Positions 17,078 through 25,100 of a stretch of 64,000 bases of DNA are shown here, piece by piece. The position numbers and the translations under genes were made by a program. Under the pieces are notes generated by a model that was given only the letters and a program-made list of their open reading frames with translations, was not told the DNA's origin and did not search any database. The DNA is from JACCZR01 sp963830065. GTDB taxonomy: Bacteria > Actinomycetota > Thermoleophilia > Solirubrobacterales > Thermoleophilaceae. Positions within the stretch are counted from its first letter, which is position 1. The number at the start of each line of letters is the position of its first letter. The DNA is taken from positions 124,001 to 188,000 of the forward strand of contig CAWHLA010000005.1 of the NCBI GenBank assembly GCA_963830065.1, in the 5' to 3' direction.

Positions 17078-20000
17078 ATGGCAGTGGCCATCTGCCAGAG
17101 CTGCGCCACCGAGAATCCCCCTTCGGCGCGCTTCTGCATGGCGTGTGGCGCCCAGCTGGAGCGCAGCTGCCCGAACTGCGGTGCCGCCGCGCCGCCGGAG
17201 GCCAGCTTCTGCATGGAGTGCGGGACGGCGTTGGGAGAGTCACCGGCCCCCGCGCGTCCACCCCAGCCGGCCGCCGTCATCCCGCCCGAGGAGCGGCGCC
17301 AGGTGACGGTGCTGTTCGCCGACTTGTCGGGCTACACGGCCGCCAGCGAGCGGATGGACCCCGAGCGGGTGAAGACGCTGGTCGACGAGGCCCTGCGGCG
17401 GCTTCGGGACGAGGTGGAGCGCTTCGGCGGGACCGTGGACAAGTACATCGGCGACAACGTGATGGCGCTGTTCGGCGCCCCGGTCGCCCACGAGGACGAC
17501 GCCGAGCGGGCGGTGCGGGCCGGGCTCGGCATGCAGGACGCGATGGGCCAGATCAACGAGCGGCTCGCGGTCAGCCACGACGCCACCTTCGAGCTCCGGG
17601 TCGGGATCAACTCCGGGGAGGTGGTGGCCGGCGCGGTGGGGGACGCGTACACCGTGGTCGGCGACGCGGTCAACGTGGCGTCGCGCCTCCAGTCGGCGGC
17701 ACAGCGCGGCAGCGTCACCGTGGGCGAGCGGACGGTCCGCGCCACCGGCCAGGCGATCGAGTACCGCGAGCTGCCGCCGCTCACGCTCAAGGGCAAGGCC
17801 GAGCCGGTGCCCGCGTGGGAGGCGGTCGGCGTCGCCGCGCAGCCCCGGCGCCGGGCCACCGACTCGCGCTCGCCACTCGTCGGGCGCGCCCACGAGCTCG
17901 ACCTGCTCGAGTCCCTGGCCAACCGCGTGGCCCGCGAGGGCCGCGCGCACCTGGTCACCGTCATCGGCGAAGCGGGCGTGGGGAAGTCACGCGTCCTCGA
18001 CGAGCTCCAGCGCCGCCTCGGTGACAAGCCCGATCGCCCGGTGGTGTACGTCGGAAGCTGCCCCGCCTACGGGTCCGCGGTGGTCTACTGGGCCCTCGGC
18101 GAGGTGCTGCGCCAGGAGTTCGAGATCGAGGACGGCGACAGCGCGGAGGTCGCGTGGCGCAAGCTCACCGACGGCGCCCGGCAGCGCCTGAACGGCGACG
18201 CGCCGTCGGACGAAGCCACGCGACAGGCGGCGACGATCGCGCGGCTGCTCGGCATCGGCTCGCCCCAGGACACCACCACGACCGACGAGGAGGACCCGCA
18301 GCGGCTGCGCGAGAGCTTCTTCGCGGCGATTCGCGCGCTGATCGAGGCTATGGCGACCGATCGTCCGCTGGTCATCGCCTTCGAGGACATCCACTGGGCC
18401 GACGACGGCATGCTCGACCTGATCGACCACCTGGCCCAGCGGGTCAGGGCGCCGTTGTTGCTGCTCTGCCTGACGCGCGACACGCTGCTCGAGCGCAGGT
18501 CGGACTGGGGCAGCGGGCGCCGCAACGCGACGTCGCTCGGGCTCGAGCCGCTCACCGACGAGGAGGCGCACGAGCTCGTGGCCGGGCTCCTGCGGCCGGG
18601 CGAAGGCCGCGCGGCGGCGTTGCTGGCCGAGCGCTCGGAGGGCAACCCGCTGTTCGCCGAGGAGATGGTGCGCCTGGCCGAGGAGGGAGACGAGGGCGGT
18701 GACCTGCCCGACAGCGTTCAGGGCGTGCTCGCGGCGCGGCTCGACTCGCTGCCTCCGTTCGAACGGGCGCTGATCCAGCACGCGTCGGTGAGCGGCCGAA
18801 CGTTCTGGCCGGGGTCGCTCGCGTCGGTCGCCCAGCAGGAGGGCGGCGACCTCGCCGAGGCGCTGACGTCCCTGGAGGACAAGGACTTCGTGGTGGGGGC
18901 CACCGGGCCCACCCGGCTCAGCGGGGAGCGCGAGCTGGCGTTCAAGCACGTGCTGATCCGCGACGTCGCCTACGGGATGCTCCCCAAGGCGGTCCGCGCC
19001 CGGCGGCACTTCGAGATGGCCCGCTACATAGAGGAGCGCGCCGGCGACCGCGGCGAGGAGGTCGTCGGTCTGCTGGCCGAGCACTACGGGCGCGCCGCCG
19101 CCCTCGCCCAGGAGTCCCATCTGGACGAGCCCCTGCGCGAGCAGCTCGAGACCAAGGCGCTCGAGCTGATGGAGGCCGCGGGCGACGGCGCGGCGGCGCT
19201 GTACTCCAACGCGGAGGCCTTCGACCACTACGCCGCCGCGTACGCGCTGGGCGTCGCCGACGACGCCTCCCGCGCGCGCCTGCGCGAGAAGCAGGGCGAC
19301 GTGGCGCTGCTGCTGGGCCGAGTGGACCCGGCGATCGAGGCTTGGGAGGAGTGCCTGGAGTACCAGAGCACCCAGGAGGACCAGGCCCGGCTGGGCGACC
19401 TGAATCGCAAGGTGGGCGCGGGGCTGTGGCAGAAGGGCGACGTCAAGGCGGCGATCGAGCGTTACCAGCGGGGGATCGGCCTCCTCAAGGACGGGCCGCC
19501 GGCGCGGGAGCTGGTGCGCCTCTACGAGGAGGCGGCCACGCTCTACATGCACACCGGCGACAACATGCTCGCCATCTACGCCGCCGAGAAGGCCCTGCGG
19601 CTGGCCGAGCGGCTCGACGAGGCGGGCGCGGCGAGCCGGGCCCACGAGGTCTTCGGCCGGGTGTTCGGCCGCATGGGGGACGGGGCCAAGGCGCGCGAGA
19701 ACCTCGAGCGCTCGGTCGAGATCGCCCGCTCATCGGGCCCCGACAACACGATCAGGGCGCTGATCGCGCTCGGGTCGCACCTGGACATGTCCGAGGCCGA
19801 CTACGCCGGGGCGGCCGCCGCCTACTCCGAGGCCCGCGAGCTGGCCGGCCGGGTGGGCGATCTGACGGCGTCGGCCGAGCTTCAGTCCGCGCTTGCCCTG
19901 CTTGCGGCCTACCGCGCCGACTGGGACGAGGTGGCCGCACTGGCCGAGGCCAGCCTGGAGCTGGCCGAGCGCGAGGGGCTGGCCCGCAGCCTGGCCTATC

Positions 20001-20602
20001 CGTATGCCCTGCGCGGGCTTCTGCGCTGGCGGTCGGGCGAGTTCGCCGCGGCCGAGGCCGACTACCGCCGGGCGCTGGCCATCGCCGAGGAGACCGGTTG
20101 GTCGGAGGTGGCCTACTGGGCCCTGTACGGCCTGGCCCTCACCCTCCGCGACTCCGGCGACCTCCCCGGCGCACTCGATGCGCTGACGCGAGCACTCGAG
20201 GTCTGCGAACGCGCGGGCCTCGTGGCCCAGTCGATCCAGGCCACCTCGACGCGGGCGGTGAACCTGAGCCTGGCCGGCGAGCCCGACAAGGCGGCGGCCG
20301 CGGCCGAGGAGGCGGCCCGCCTCGCCGAGCGGCTCCCCTACCCCGTAGCGCGCGCCGCCTCGCTGCAGGCGAGCGGGATGTCGGCCGGCGACGCAGCCCT
20401 GCTCGCGGAGTCCCGGGCTCTGTGGGAGGAGCTGGGCCGGCCGGTGGACGCCGCGTGGTGCGACATGCTGACGGCGCAGATGGCGGCCGACGGCAGCCCG
20501 GACGCCGCCCGCGAGGCGCTCGACCGCGCGGTGGCCACGTTCGACCGGCTGGGCGTCGCCCACATGGCCGAGCGGGCGCGAGAGCTCAGCCGCGTGGCGT
20601 GA
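17078..20602 (+). CDS. Zinc-ribbon / class III nucleotide cyclase / STAND ATPase / TPR signalling protein
   Basis: 1,174 residues from ATG 17078. Two zinc ribbons (CQSC...CMAC and CPNC...CMEC, residues 6-48) precede a class III cyclase domain (about 70-250). The cyclase keeps metal Asp in FADLSG, the second metal Asp in YIGDNVMALFG, and GDAVNVASR with the transition-state Asn and Arg, so it looks active. An AAA/STAND ATPase follows with GEAGVGKS (about 297) and Walker B AFEDIHW (about 435), then a long TPR array (about 700-1150). The nucleotide product cannot be told from sequence. A second protein of the same plan is at 30214-32731. The next gene overlaps by GTGA and is probably translationally coupled. 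Confidence 0.88.
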   Translation: MAVAICQSCATENPPSARFCMACGAQLERSCPNCGAAAPPEASFCMECGTALGESPAPARPPQPAAVIPPEERRQVTVLFADLSGYTAASERMDPERVKTLVDEALRRLRDEVERFGGTVDKYIGDNVMALFGAPVAHEDDAERAVRAGLGMQDAMGQINERLAVSHDATFELRVGINSGEVVAGAVGDAYTVVGDAVNVASRLQSAAQRGSVTVGERTVRATGQAIEYRELPPLTLKGKAEPVPAWEAVGVAAQPRRRATDSRSPLVGRAHELDLLESLANRVAREGRAHLVTVIGEAGVGKSRVLDELQRRLGDKPDRPVVYVGSCPAYGSAVVYWALGEVLRQEFEIEDGDSAEVAWRKLTDGARQRLNGDAPSDEATRQAATIARLLGIGSPQDTTTTDEEDPQRLRESFFAAIRALIEAMATDRPLVIAFEDIHWADDGMLDLIDHLAQRVRAPLLLLCLTRDTLLERRSDWGSGRRNATSLGLEPLTDEEAHELVAGLLRPGEGRAAALLAERSEGNPLFAEEMVRLAEEGDEGGDLPDSVQGVLAARLDSLPPFERALIQHASVSGRTFWPGSLASVAQQEGGDLAEALTSLEDKDFVVGATGPTRLSGERELAFKHVLIRDVAYGMLPKAVRARRHFEMARYIEERAGDRGEEVVGLLAEHYGRAAALAQESHLDEPLREQLETKALELMEAAGDGAAALYSNAEAFDHYAAAYALGVADDASRARLREKQGDVALLLGRVDPAIEAWEECLEYQSTQEDQARLGDLNRKVGAGLWQKGDVKAAIERYQRGIGLLKDGPPARELVRLYEEAATLYMHTGDNMLAIYAAEKALRLAERLDEAGAASRAHEVFGRVFGRMGDGAKARENLERSVEIARSSGPDNTIRALIALGSHLDMSEADYAGAAAAYSEARELAGRVGDLTASAELQSALALLAAYRADWDEVAALAEASLELAEREGLARSLAYPYALRGLLRWRSGEFAAAEADYRRALAIAEETGWSEVAYWALYGLALTLRDSGDLPGALDALTRALEVCERAGLVAQSIQATSTRAVNLSLAGEPDKAAAAAEEAARLAERLPYPVARAASLQASGMSAGDAALLAESRALWEELGRPVDAAWCDMLTAQMAADGSPDAAREALDRAVATFDRLGVAHMAERARELSRVA

Positions 20603-21009
20603 GCGCCCCCGGCCCGGCCGAGATAGTCGCCCGGGCGTTGGACGCCTGGAACCGCGGGGAGCTGACCGAGCTGACGGGTTGGTTGGCGGAGGACCACGAA
20701 TGGGATCTCACGCGCTCCTACATCCCGGGCGAGAACCAGGTCTATCGCGGACGCGAGGCCTACCTCGGCTTCGCCCGGCGGTGGCGCGAGGCTCTGGGGC
20801 CCAGTCAGCTCGAGCTGGAGGAGGTGCGAGAGCTGCCCGACGGGCGTTTGTTCACCCTCATCAGGCAGACCGCGACCGGTGTCCAGAGTGGAGCGAGCGT
20901 CGATCTGACGTACGTCCAGATATCCACCTTCGCGGGAGCTGAGATCACGCGAACAGAGGTCTTCGGCGACTACCGGGAGGGTCGGGCCGCGGCCGGTCTC
21001 GACGGCTAG
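20599..21009 (+). CDS. SnoaL/NTF2-like protein
   Basis: 136 residues from GTG 20599, overlapping the cyclase-ATPase stop as GTGA. The pattern EIVARALDAWNRGELTELTG, VYRGREAYLGFARRWREAL and a beta-rich C-terminal half is that of SnoaL-like proteins. Coupling to the cyclase gene suggests the two act together. Its TAG overlaps, through a shared CTAG, the stop of the convergent NTF2-like gene. No catalytic assignment is possible. Confidence 0.8.
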   Translation: MSAPGPAEIVARALDAWNRGELTELTGWLAEDHEWDLTRSYIPGENQVYRGREAYLGFARRWREALGPSQLELEEVRELPDGRLFTLIRQTATGVQSGASVDLTYVQISTFAGAEITRTEVFGDYREGRAAAGLDG

Positions 21010-21407
21010 GGGTCCAGCCCGACCGCTGCGCGCGCCTCGGCGTGGCTGTCGTACATGCGCCACTCGACGACCTTCCCGCCCCGCAGCCGGAAGGAGTAGC
21101 TGAAGTCCTCCTCGACTTCGAGCCCGCTGCCCCCCAGGCGACCACGCTCGCGCACCACGGCGAGCACGTGCTCGTTGGCGGCGACTATCTCGACCGGCTC
21201 GACCTCGTACTCCTCCCACTGGCCGTACCAGTTGACGAGGTAGTCCATGAGCTCGTCGAGCCCGCGGTACTCGGCGGTGGCGTCGGGCTCGGCGGGCCGG
21301 GGGACGACCCGGATGTCGGGGTCGGCCGTCCGGAACCAGACACCGATGTCGCCCTCGGCGGCCTCCGCGAAGGCGGCGCGAACGATCTCCGCGTCTGCTT
21401 CTGCCAT
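21006..21407 (-). CDS. SnoaL/NTF2-like protein
   Basis: 133 residues from ATG 21407. Shows EIVRAAFAEAAEGDIGVWF, ATAEYRGLDELMDYLVNWY and a strand-rich end (YSFRLRGGKVVEWRMYDS), the SnoaL fold. It lies 2 nt after the stop of the gene at 21410-21970 and forms an operon with it. It is similar to the convergent gene at 20599-21009, so the locus may derive from an inverted duplication. Function unknown. Confidence 0.82.
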   Translation of the reverse strand: MAEADAEIVRAAFAEAAEGDIGVWFRTADPDIRVVPRPAEPDATAEYRGLDELMDYLVNWYGQWEEYEVEPVEIVAANEHVLAVVRERGRLGGSGLEVEEDFSYSFRLRGGKVVEWRMYDSHAEARAAVGLDP

Positions 21408-21409
21408 CC

Positions 21410-21970
21410 CTACGCCGGCAGGCCGGCTGCCTCGAGGGCCTCCGAGTGGCGCAGGAAGTCCCGGATCTGGATGATCGCGCCGTCCTTGACCGTCCACACG
21501 CTGCCGTAGGTCTCGGCAAGGGCGATCCCGCTCGACTGGGCCTGCATCGGCATGTCGGCGAGCACCACGAGCCGGTCGCCCAGGTCGATGAGCTCTGTCG
21601 GCTCCAGCCGGACGCCCGCGCCCCAGACGTCGTAGGTGCCCTCGACGTAGGCGCGGTAGCCCGACCGCCCGTAGTAGCACGGCTCCGCCAGCCCCGCCTC
21701 GACGAACTCGCGGTACGGGTAGTACTCGAGGTCGGGGTGGAAGCCCGTCACCGCCACGTCCAGGTCCTTGCGGTTGAAGGCCTCGAGCCCCATCCGGACG
21801 GCCCGTGACACTCCCGCCCGCCGGATCCGCGAAGTCGGAGGCAGCTTCCTGACGAGGCCGAACGATGCGGCGGCCAACCAGGGGAAGCGGACCAACAGCC
21901 GCTGGTCGAGCGTCCGGGTCGACTCTGGGCGCACCCTGAGCGGCATGCGGACGATCTGGCCGCCAACCAT
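21410..21970 (-). CDS. SnoaL/NTF2-like protein with N-terminal extension
   Basis: 186 residues from ATG 21970. The first 50 residues form a basic extension without a clear membrane segment. The rest is an NTF2-fold domain (VRMGLEAFNRKDLDVAVTGF, GRSGYRAYVEGTYDVWG, WTVKDGAIIQIRDFLRHSEAL). It leads the operon with the 21006-21407 gene. A 15-bp inverted repeat sits directly upstream of the start. Function unknown. Confidence 0.8.
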   Translation of the reverse strand: MVGGQIVRMPLRVRPESTRTLDQRLLVRFPWLAAASFGLVRKLPPTSRIRRAGVSRAVRMGLEAFNRKDLDVAVTGFHPDLEYYPYREFVEAGLAEPCYYGRSGYRAYVEGTYDVWGAGVRLEPTELIDLGDRLVVLADMPMQAQSSGIALAETYGSVWTVKDGAIIQIRDFLRHSEALEAAGLPA

Positions 21971-21972
21971 CT

Positions 21973-21987
21973 GCTGAGTATCTCAGC
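21973..21987. promoter_or_regulatory. Inverted repeat directly upstream of the NTF2-like operon
   Basis: GCTGAG-TAT-CTCAGC, perfect 6-bp arms, ending 2 bp before the ATG at 21970 (minus strand). It could be an operator or an mRNA hairpin masking the start. No matching regulator is adjacent. Confidence 0.45.
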
Positions 21988-22009
21988 GCCGCGTGCCCTG
22001 GGGCGGTGT

Positions 22010-22900
22010 CTAACCCAGCAGGGCCGCCGCGTTCTTCGCGGCGATGCGGGTCCACGGCGACGCCGCGGGCGGGGCGGGGGAGTCCACCGGCCGGTCGGAG
22101 CCGAAGACCAGCTGCCCGGCGCCCACCACCCTGCCGACCGCCTCGATGGAGCGCGGGCCGTACGAGGAGACCTCGTAGAGGAAGCGCGGGTCGAGCGCGC
22201 GCTCGGCGGGGCCGCCGCGCACGGCCAGGCGCTCCAGGTGCAGCGGCGCCAGCCCGGCCAGCAGGGCGAATACCACCCGCGCGGGCGGGAGCGGTTCGGG
22301 CCCGACTGCTACGAAGGAGTGCCAGGCCGCGTTCATCTCGGCGACGTAGCGGGTCAGCGCCGGCCACCAGCCCGCGCTCGCCTCCGATCGGCCGGTGCCC
22401 GGGCCGGGGTGCACGAACAGCGGCCGCCCCCACCGTGAGAGGGGTTCCAGGAGCGGCGCCAGGCTCTCCACCCGCTCGGGCGTGGACAGAGCGCCGGCGG
22501 GGAGCGTCAACCCCACGGCGCCATCGCCGAGCTGGGCCTCGACCGCCGCAGCGGAGGGCTCGAGCAGGGACACCGAAGCCCAGCGCCCGAAGCACTCGGG
22601 CAGCGCGGCCAGCCCCTCGGCGTGCGCCGCGAAGAGGCGCTCGGCCTCGTCGCCGGGCAGTCCCTCGACCCCGAGCACGCCGGACAGCGCCACTGCCGCT
22701 CGATCCAGCCCGTCGGCCTCCAGCAGGGCGGCGCGGCGGGCCGGGTCCTCGGCCTCGCTGTCCACGACGTGGGGCCGCTCCCCGGGAACCTCGAGCACCC
22801 ATCCCGCACCGTTTCGGCGCGTCAGGGGCGCAGCGGTGCGGGAGGCCAGGGCCTCCAGCAGGGGCTCGCCGAGCAGGTGCTGGTGCAGGTCGGCCTGCAC
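22010..22900 (-). CDS. Amidohydrolase-2-like metal-dependent hydrolase
   Basis: 296 residues from GTG 22900. A TIM-barrel hydrolase of the amidohydrolase-related family: N-terminal HQH metal motif (LHQHLLGEP), an internal strand with LFVHPGPG, and C-terminal VFGSDRPV with the catalytic Asp, followed by IAAKNAAALLG, the usual ending of such proteins (NaxxLlG). Members hydrolyse or decarboxylate varied substrates; none can be named here. It begins 7 nt after the cysteine-dioxygenase-like gene, so the two form an operon, perhaps for a sulfur-containing or thiol-derived compound (inference). Confidence 0.8.
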   Translation of the reverse strand: MQADLHQHLLGEPLLEALASRTAAPLTRRNGAGWVLEVPGERPHVVDSEAEDPARRAALLEADGLDRAAVALSGVLGVEGLPGDEAERLFAAHAEGLAALPECFGRWASVSLLEPSAAAVEAQLGDGAVGLTLPAGALSTPERVESLAPLLEPLSRWGRPLFVHPGPGTGRSEASAGWWPALTRYVAEMNAAWHSFVAVGPEPLPPARVVFALLAGLAPLHLERLAVRGGPAERALDPRFLYEVSSYGPRSIEAVGRVVGAGQLVFGSDRPVDSPAPPAASPWTRIAAKNAAALLG

Positions 22901-22907
22901 CGGCGCC

Positions 22908-23408
22908 TCAGGCGGCGGGGACGAGCGGGCGCAGCTCTTGGTGCGCGCGCAGAGCGTGGCGGCGCAGCGCGCCCGTGGGCTCCACCACGTAGGAGCCCAT
23001 GCCCACCAGGGGGGGCGAGTAGGCGTGGATCGAGACCGACGGCTCCCCGCCCGGGTGGGTGACGCGGTGGATGTCGGTGGCCTCGAACCCGAACGCGTCG
23101 CCCGCGCCGAGCTCCAGCGAGGCCGGTGGCCCGCCGATGCGCAGGCGTTCCTCGCGCAGCCGGCCGCTGACCAGGGACACCGATCCGGCCGACCCGTCGT
23201 GGTCGTGGAAGCCGGTGTCGTGCCCCTCCATCCAGCAGATCAGCCACACCGACAGGTGCTCGTCGGTCAGCAGCTCTTCGAACACGCGCTGGTCAGCCTC
23301 GTGGCGCACCAGGCCCTCCCACAGGTGGGAGTGGGCGGCGACGCTGGAGGCGACGCCCGACAATTCGAGCTGGGAGAGCAGCCGTCCCCGGAGGTTCTCG
23401 GGAATCAC
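22908..23408 (-). CDS. Cysteine dioxygenase-like cupin enzyme
   Basis: 166 residues from GTG 23408; GTG 23417 is the alternative, but TACCGT lies 7 nt before 23408, the leaderless spacing. The central motif GHDTGFHDHDGSAGSV supplies the His pair of the iron site, and a third His lies in TDIHRVTH, as in bacterial cysteine dioxygenases, which oxidise cysteine to cysteine sulfinate. Related thiol dioxygenases act on mercaptopropionate or other thiols, so the substrate is uncertain. Operon with an amidohydrolase; divergent from the pyrophosphatase gene. Confidence 0.82.
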   Translation of the reverse strand: MIPENLRGRLLSQLELSGVASSVAAHSHLWEGLVRHEADQRVFEELLTDEHLSVWLICWMEGHDTGFHDHDGSAGSVSLVSGRLREERLRIGGPPASLELGAGDAFGFEATDIHRVTHPGGEPSVSIHAYSPPLVGMGSYVVEPTGALRRHALRAHQELRPLVPAA

Positions 23409-23415
23409 GCCCGGC

Positions 23416-23471
23416 ACGGTAACACATAAATCCCGACAAGGTTTACGTATATTTGTCCATCGGGCTACTCT
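23416..23471. promoter_or_regulatory. Divergent leaderless promoters, dioxygenase/pyrophosphatase
   Basis: Minus strand: TACCGT at 23421-23416, 7 nt before GTG 23408. Plus strand: TACTCT at 23466-23471, 6 nt before GTG 23478, with TTTACG (23442-23447) at 18 bp as a possible -35. The AT-rich middle (23420-23460) is unusual for this GC-rich window. Confidence 0.55.
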
Positions 23472-23477
23472 GGCCGC

Positions 23478-25100
23478 GTGTCGCTGATCTACGTCACCGG
23501 CCACCGCAACCCCGACACGGACTCGATCGCGGCGGCGGTGGGGTACGCCGAGCTGAAGGGCCGGCTGGAGCCCGCGCACGACTACGTCCCGGTGCGGCTG
23601 GGCGACCTCAACGCCCAGACCGAGTGGGTGCTCGAGCGCGCCGGCGCCGAGCCACCGCAGTACCTGCCGCACGTGATGCTGAGGGCCCGGGACGTGATGG
23701 GCGAGACCTTCCCGGTCGCCCACTACCGCAAGCCGGTCAGGGAGGTGGGCCTGGCCATGGCGCACGACGGCCTCGACCTGACGCCGATCGTGGACGACGG
23801 CGGCGTGCTGGTCGGCGTGCTGACCATGCGCGCGCTGGCCAAGCGGTACATCCACGAGTCGCGCGAGCCAGAGGACCTGGGCGACTCCGACACCACGGTC
23901 GACGCCATCATCGAAGTGCTCGACGGTGAGCTGGTGGCCGGCGAGCGGGGCAAGCTCGGCGGCCGCATCTGGGTCAGCAGCTCCGCCACCGGGCCGGGGC
24001 CCACGCCCATCGCTCCGGGAGACGTGGTGGTGGTGGGCGACCGCGAGGACGCCCAGCGGCACGTCATCGAGGTCGGAGCGGCCGTGCTGGTCAGCCCGAA
24101 CGGCCGCCGGCCCTCGGACGAGATCCTGGGGATGGCCGCCCAGCGCGGAACGACCGTCGTGGTCTCACCGCTCGACTCGTTCGTCTCCGCGCGGATGATC
24201 ACGCTCGCCGCCCCCTGCGAAGTGCTGATGGAGACCGACCCGCTCACGGCGAGCCTCGACGACCTCCTCTCCGACGTGGCCGACCACGTGAAGGAGGTCC
24301 ACTACGGGGCCGCGGTTGTGGTCGACGGCGAGAAACGCCCCCTCGGACTCGTCGCCCGCTCCGACCTCGTCGACCCCGAACGGCGGCAGGTGCTGCTCGT
24401 CGACCACGCGGAGCTCGCCCAAGCGGTGCCCGGCGCCGACCAGGCGGACATCGTCGAGATCCTCGACCACCACCACATCGGCTCGATCGAGACCAACGTT
24501 CCGGTGACCGCGACCTTCGACCCCGTCGGATCGACGGCCACGCTGGTCATCGAGCGCTTCCGCGCGAACGGGCTCGAGCCCAGCCGCCCGGCGGCGACCC
24601 TCCTGCTAGGGGCGATCCTCTCCGACACGGTGATCCTGAACTCGCCTACGACCACTGACCGCGACCACGCCGTGATCGAGTACCTGGAGCGGGTGCTGGC
24701 GATCGACGCACACGACTTCGGGCGCCGGATGTTCGAGGAGACCAGCGACGTCTCGCAGCTCGCTGCCGACCAGATCGTGAGCCGCGACTCCAAGGAGTAC
24801 GTAGTGGCCGGCGGCCAGACCGTGTTGATCGCGCAGATCGAGACCGTCGGCAAGGGTCTGCTCGAGCGCCACGAGGAGCTGGTGATGGCGATGGAGGGGA
24901 GCCGCAGCTCCGGCGGGCACCTCCTCTTCGCGCTGATGGTCACCGACATCCTCAGCAAGGGCACCGACCTGATGGTGGCCGGCGACCGCGGCTTGGTGGA
25001 GCGGGCCTTCGGTCAGCCCTCGGACAAGGGCATCGTCGAGCTCCCGGGGGTCATGAGCCGCAAGAAGCAGGTCGCGCCCAAGCTGCTCTCGGCGCTCTAG
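23478..25100 (+). CDS. ppaC: Family II inorganic pyrophosphatase with CBS-DRTGG-CBS regulatory insert
   Basis: 540 residues. The N-terminal DHH part (GHRNPDTDSI; Mn ligands His/Asp) is followed by a regulatory insert: CBS1 (about 75-130), a DRTGG domain (about 140-245) and CBS2 (about 250-300). The DHH part then resumes with LLVDHAEL and the DHHHIG motif. The DHHA2 domain ends with SRKKQVAPKL, the pyrophosphate-binding SRKKQ motif. It hydrolyses cytosolic pyrophosphate. Known CBS-PPases are controlled by adenine nucleotides or diadenosine polyphosphates. It would pull forward UDP-glucose formation by the UGPase encoded further on. The GTG start follows a -10 by 6 nt. The stop abuts that of the convergent GH5 gene. 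Confidence 0.93.
   Translation: MSLIYVTGHRNPDTDSIAAAVGYAELKGRLEPAHDYVPVRLGDLNAQTEWVLERAGAEPPQYLPHVMLRARDVMGETFPVAHYRKPVREVGLAMAHDGLDLTPIVDDGGVLVGVLTMRALAKRYIHESREPEDLGDSDTTVDAIIEVLDGELVAGERGKLGGRIWVSSSATGPGPTPIAPGDVVVVGDREDAQRHVIEVGAAVLVSPNGRRPSDEILGMAAQRGTTVVVSPLDSFVSARMITLAAPCEVLMETDPLTASLDDLLSDVADHVKEVHYGAAVVVDGEKRPLGLVARSDLVDPERRQVLLVDHAELAQAVPGADQADIVEILDHHHIGSIETNVPVTATFDPVGSTATLVIERFRANGLEPSRPAATLLLGAILSDTVILNSPTTTDRDHAVIEYLERVLAIDAHDFGRRMFEETSDVSQLAADQIVSRDSKEYVVAGGQTVLIAQIETVGKGLLERHEELVMAMEGSRSSGGHLLFALMVTDILSKGTDLMVAGDRGLVERAFGQPSDKGIVELPGVMSRKKQVAPKLLSAL

Noticed and set aside
17987..19645. Long antisense open frames (for example 17987-19645, 8038-9894, 30206-33040 and 47457-50831 on the minus strand)
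   Set aside because: They mirror strong coding genes on the plus strand, have low-complexity Arg/Gly/Leu-rich translations without domains, and arise from the high third-position GC.
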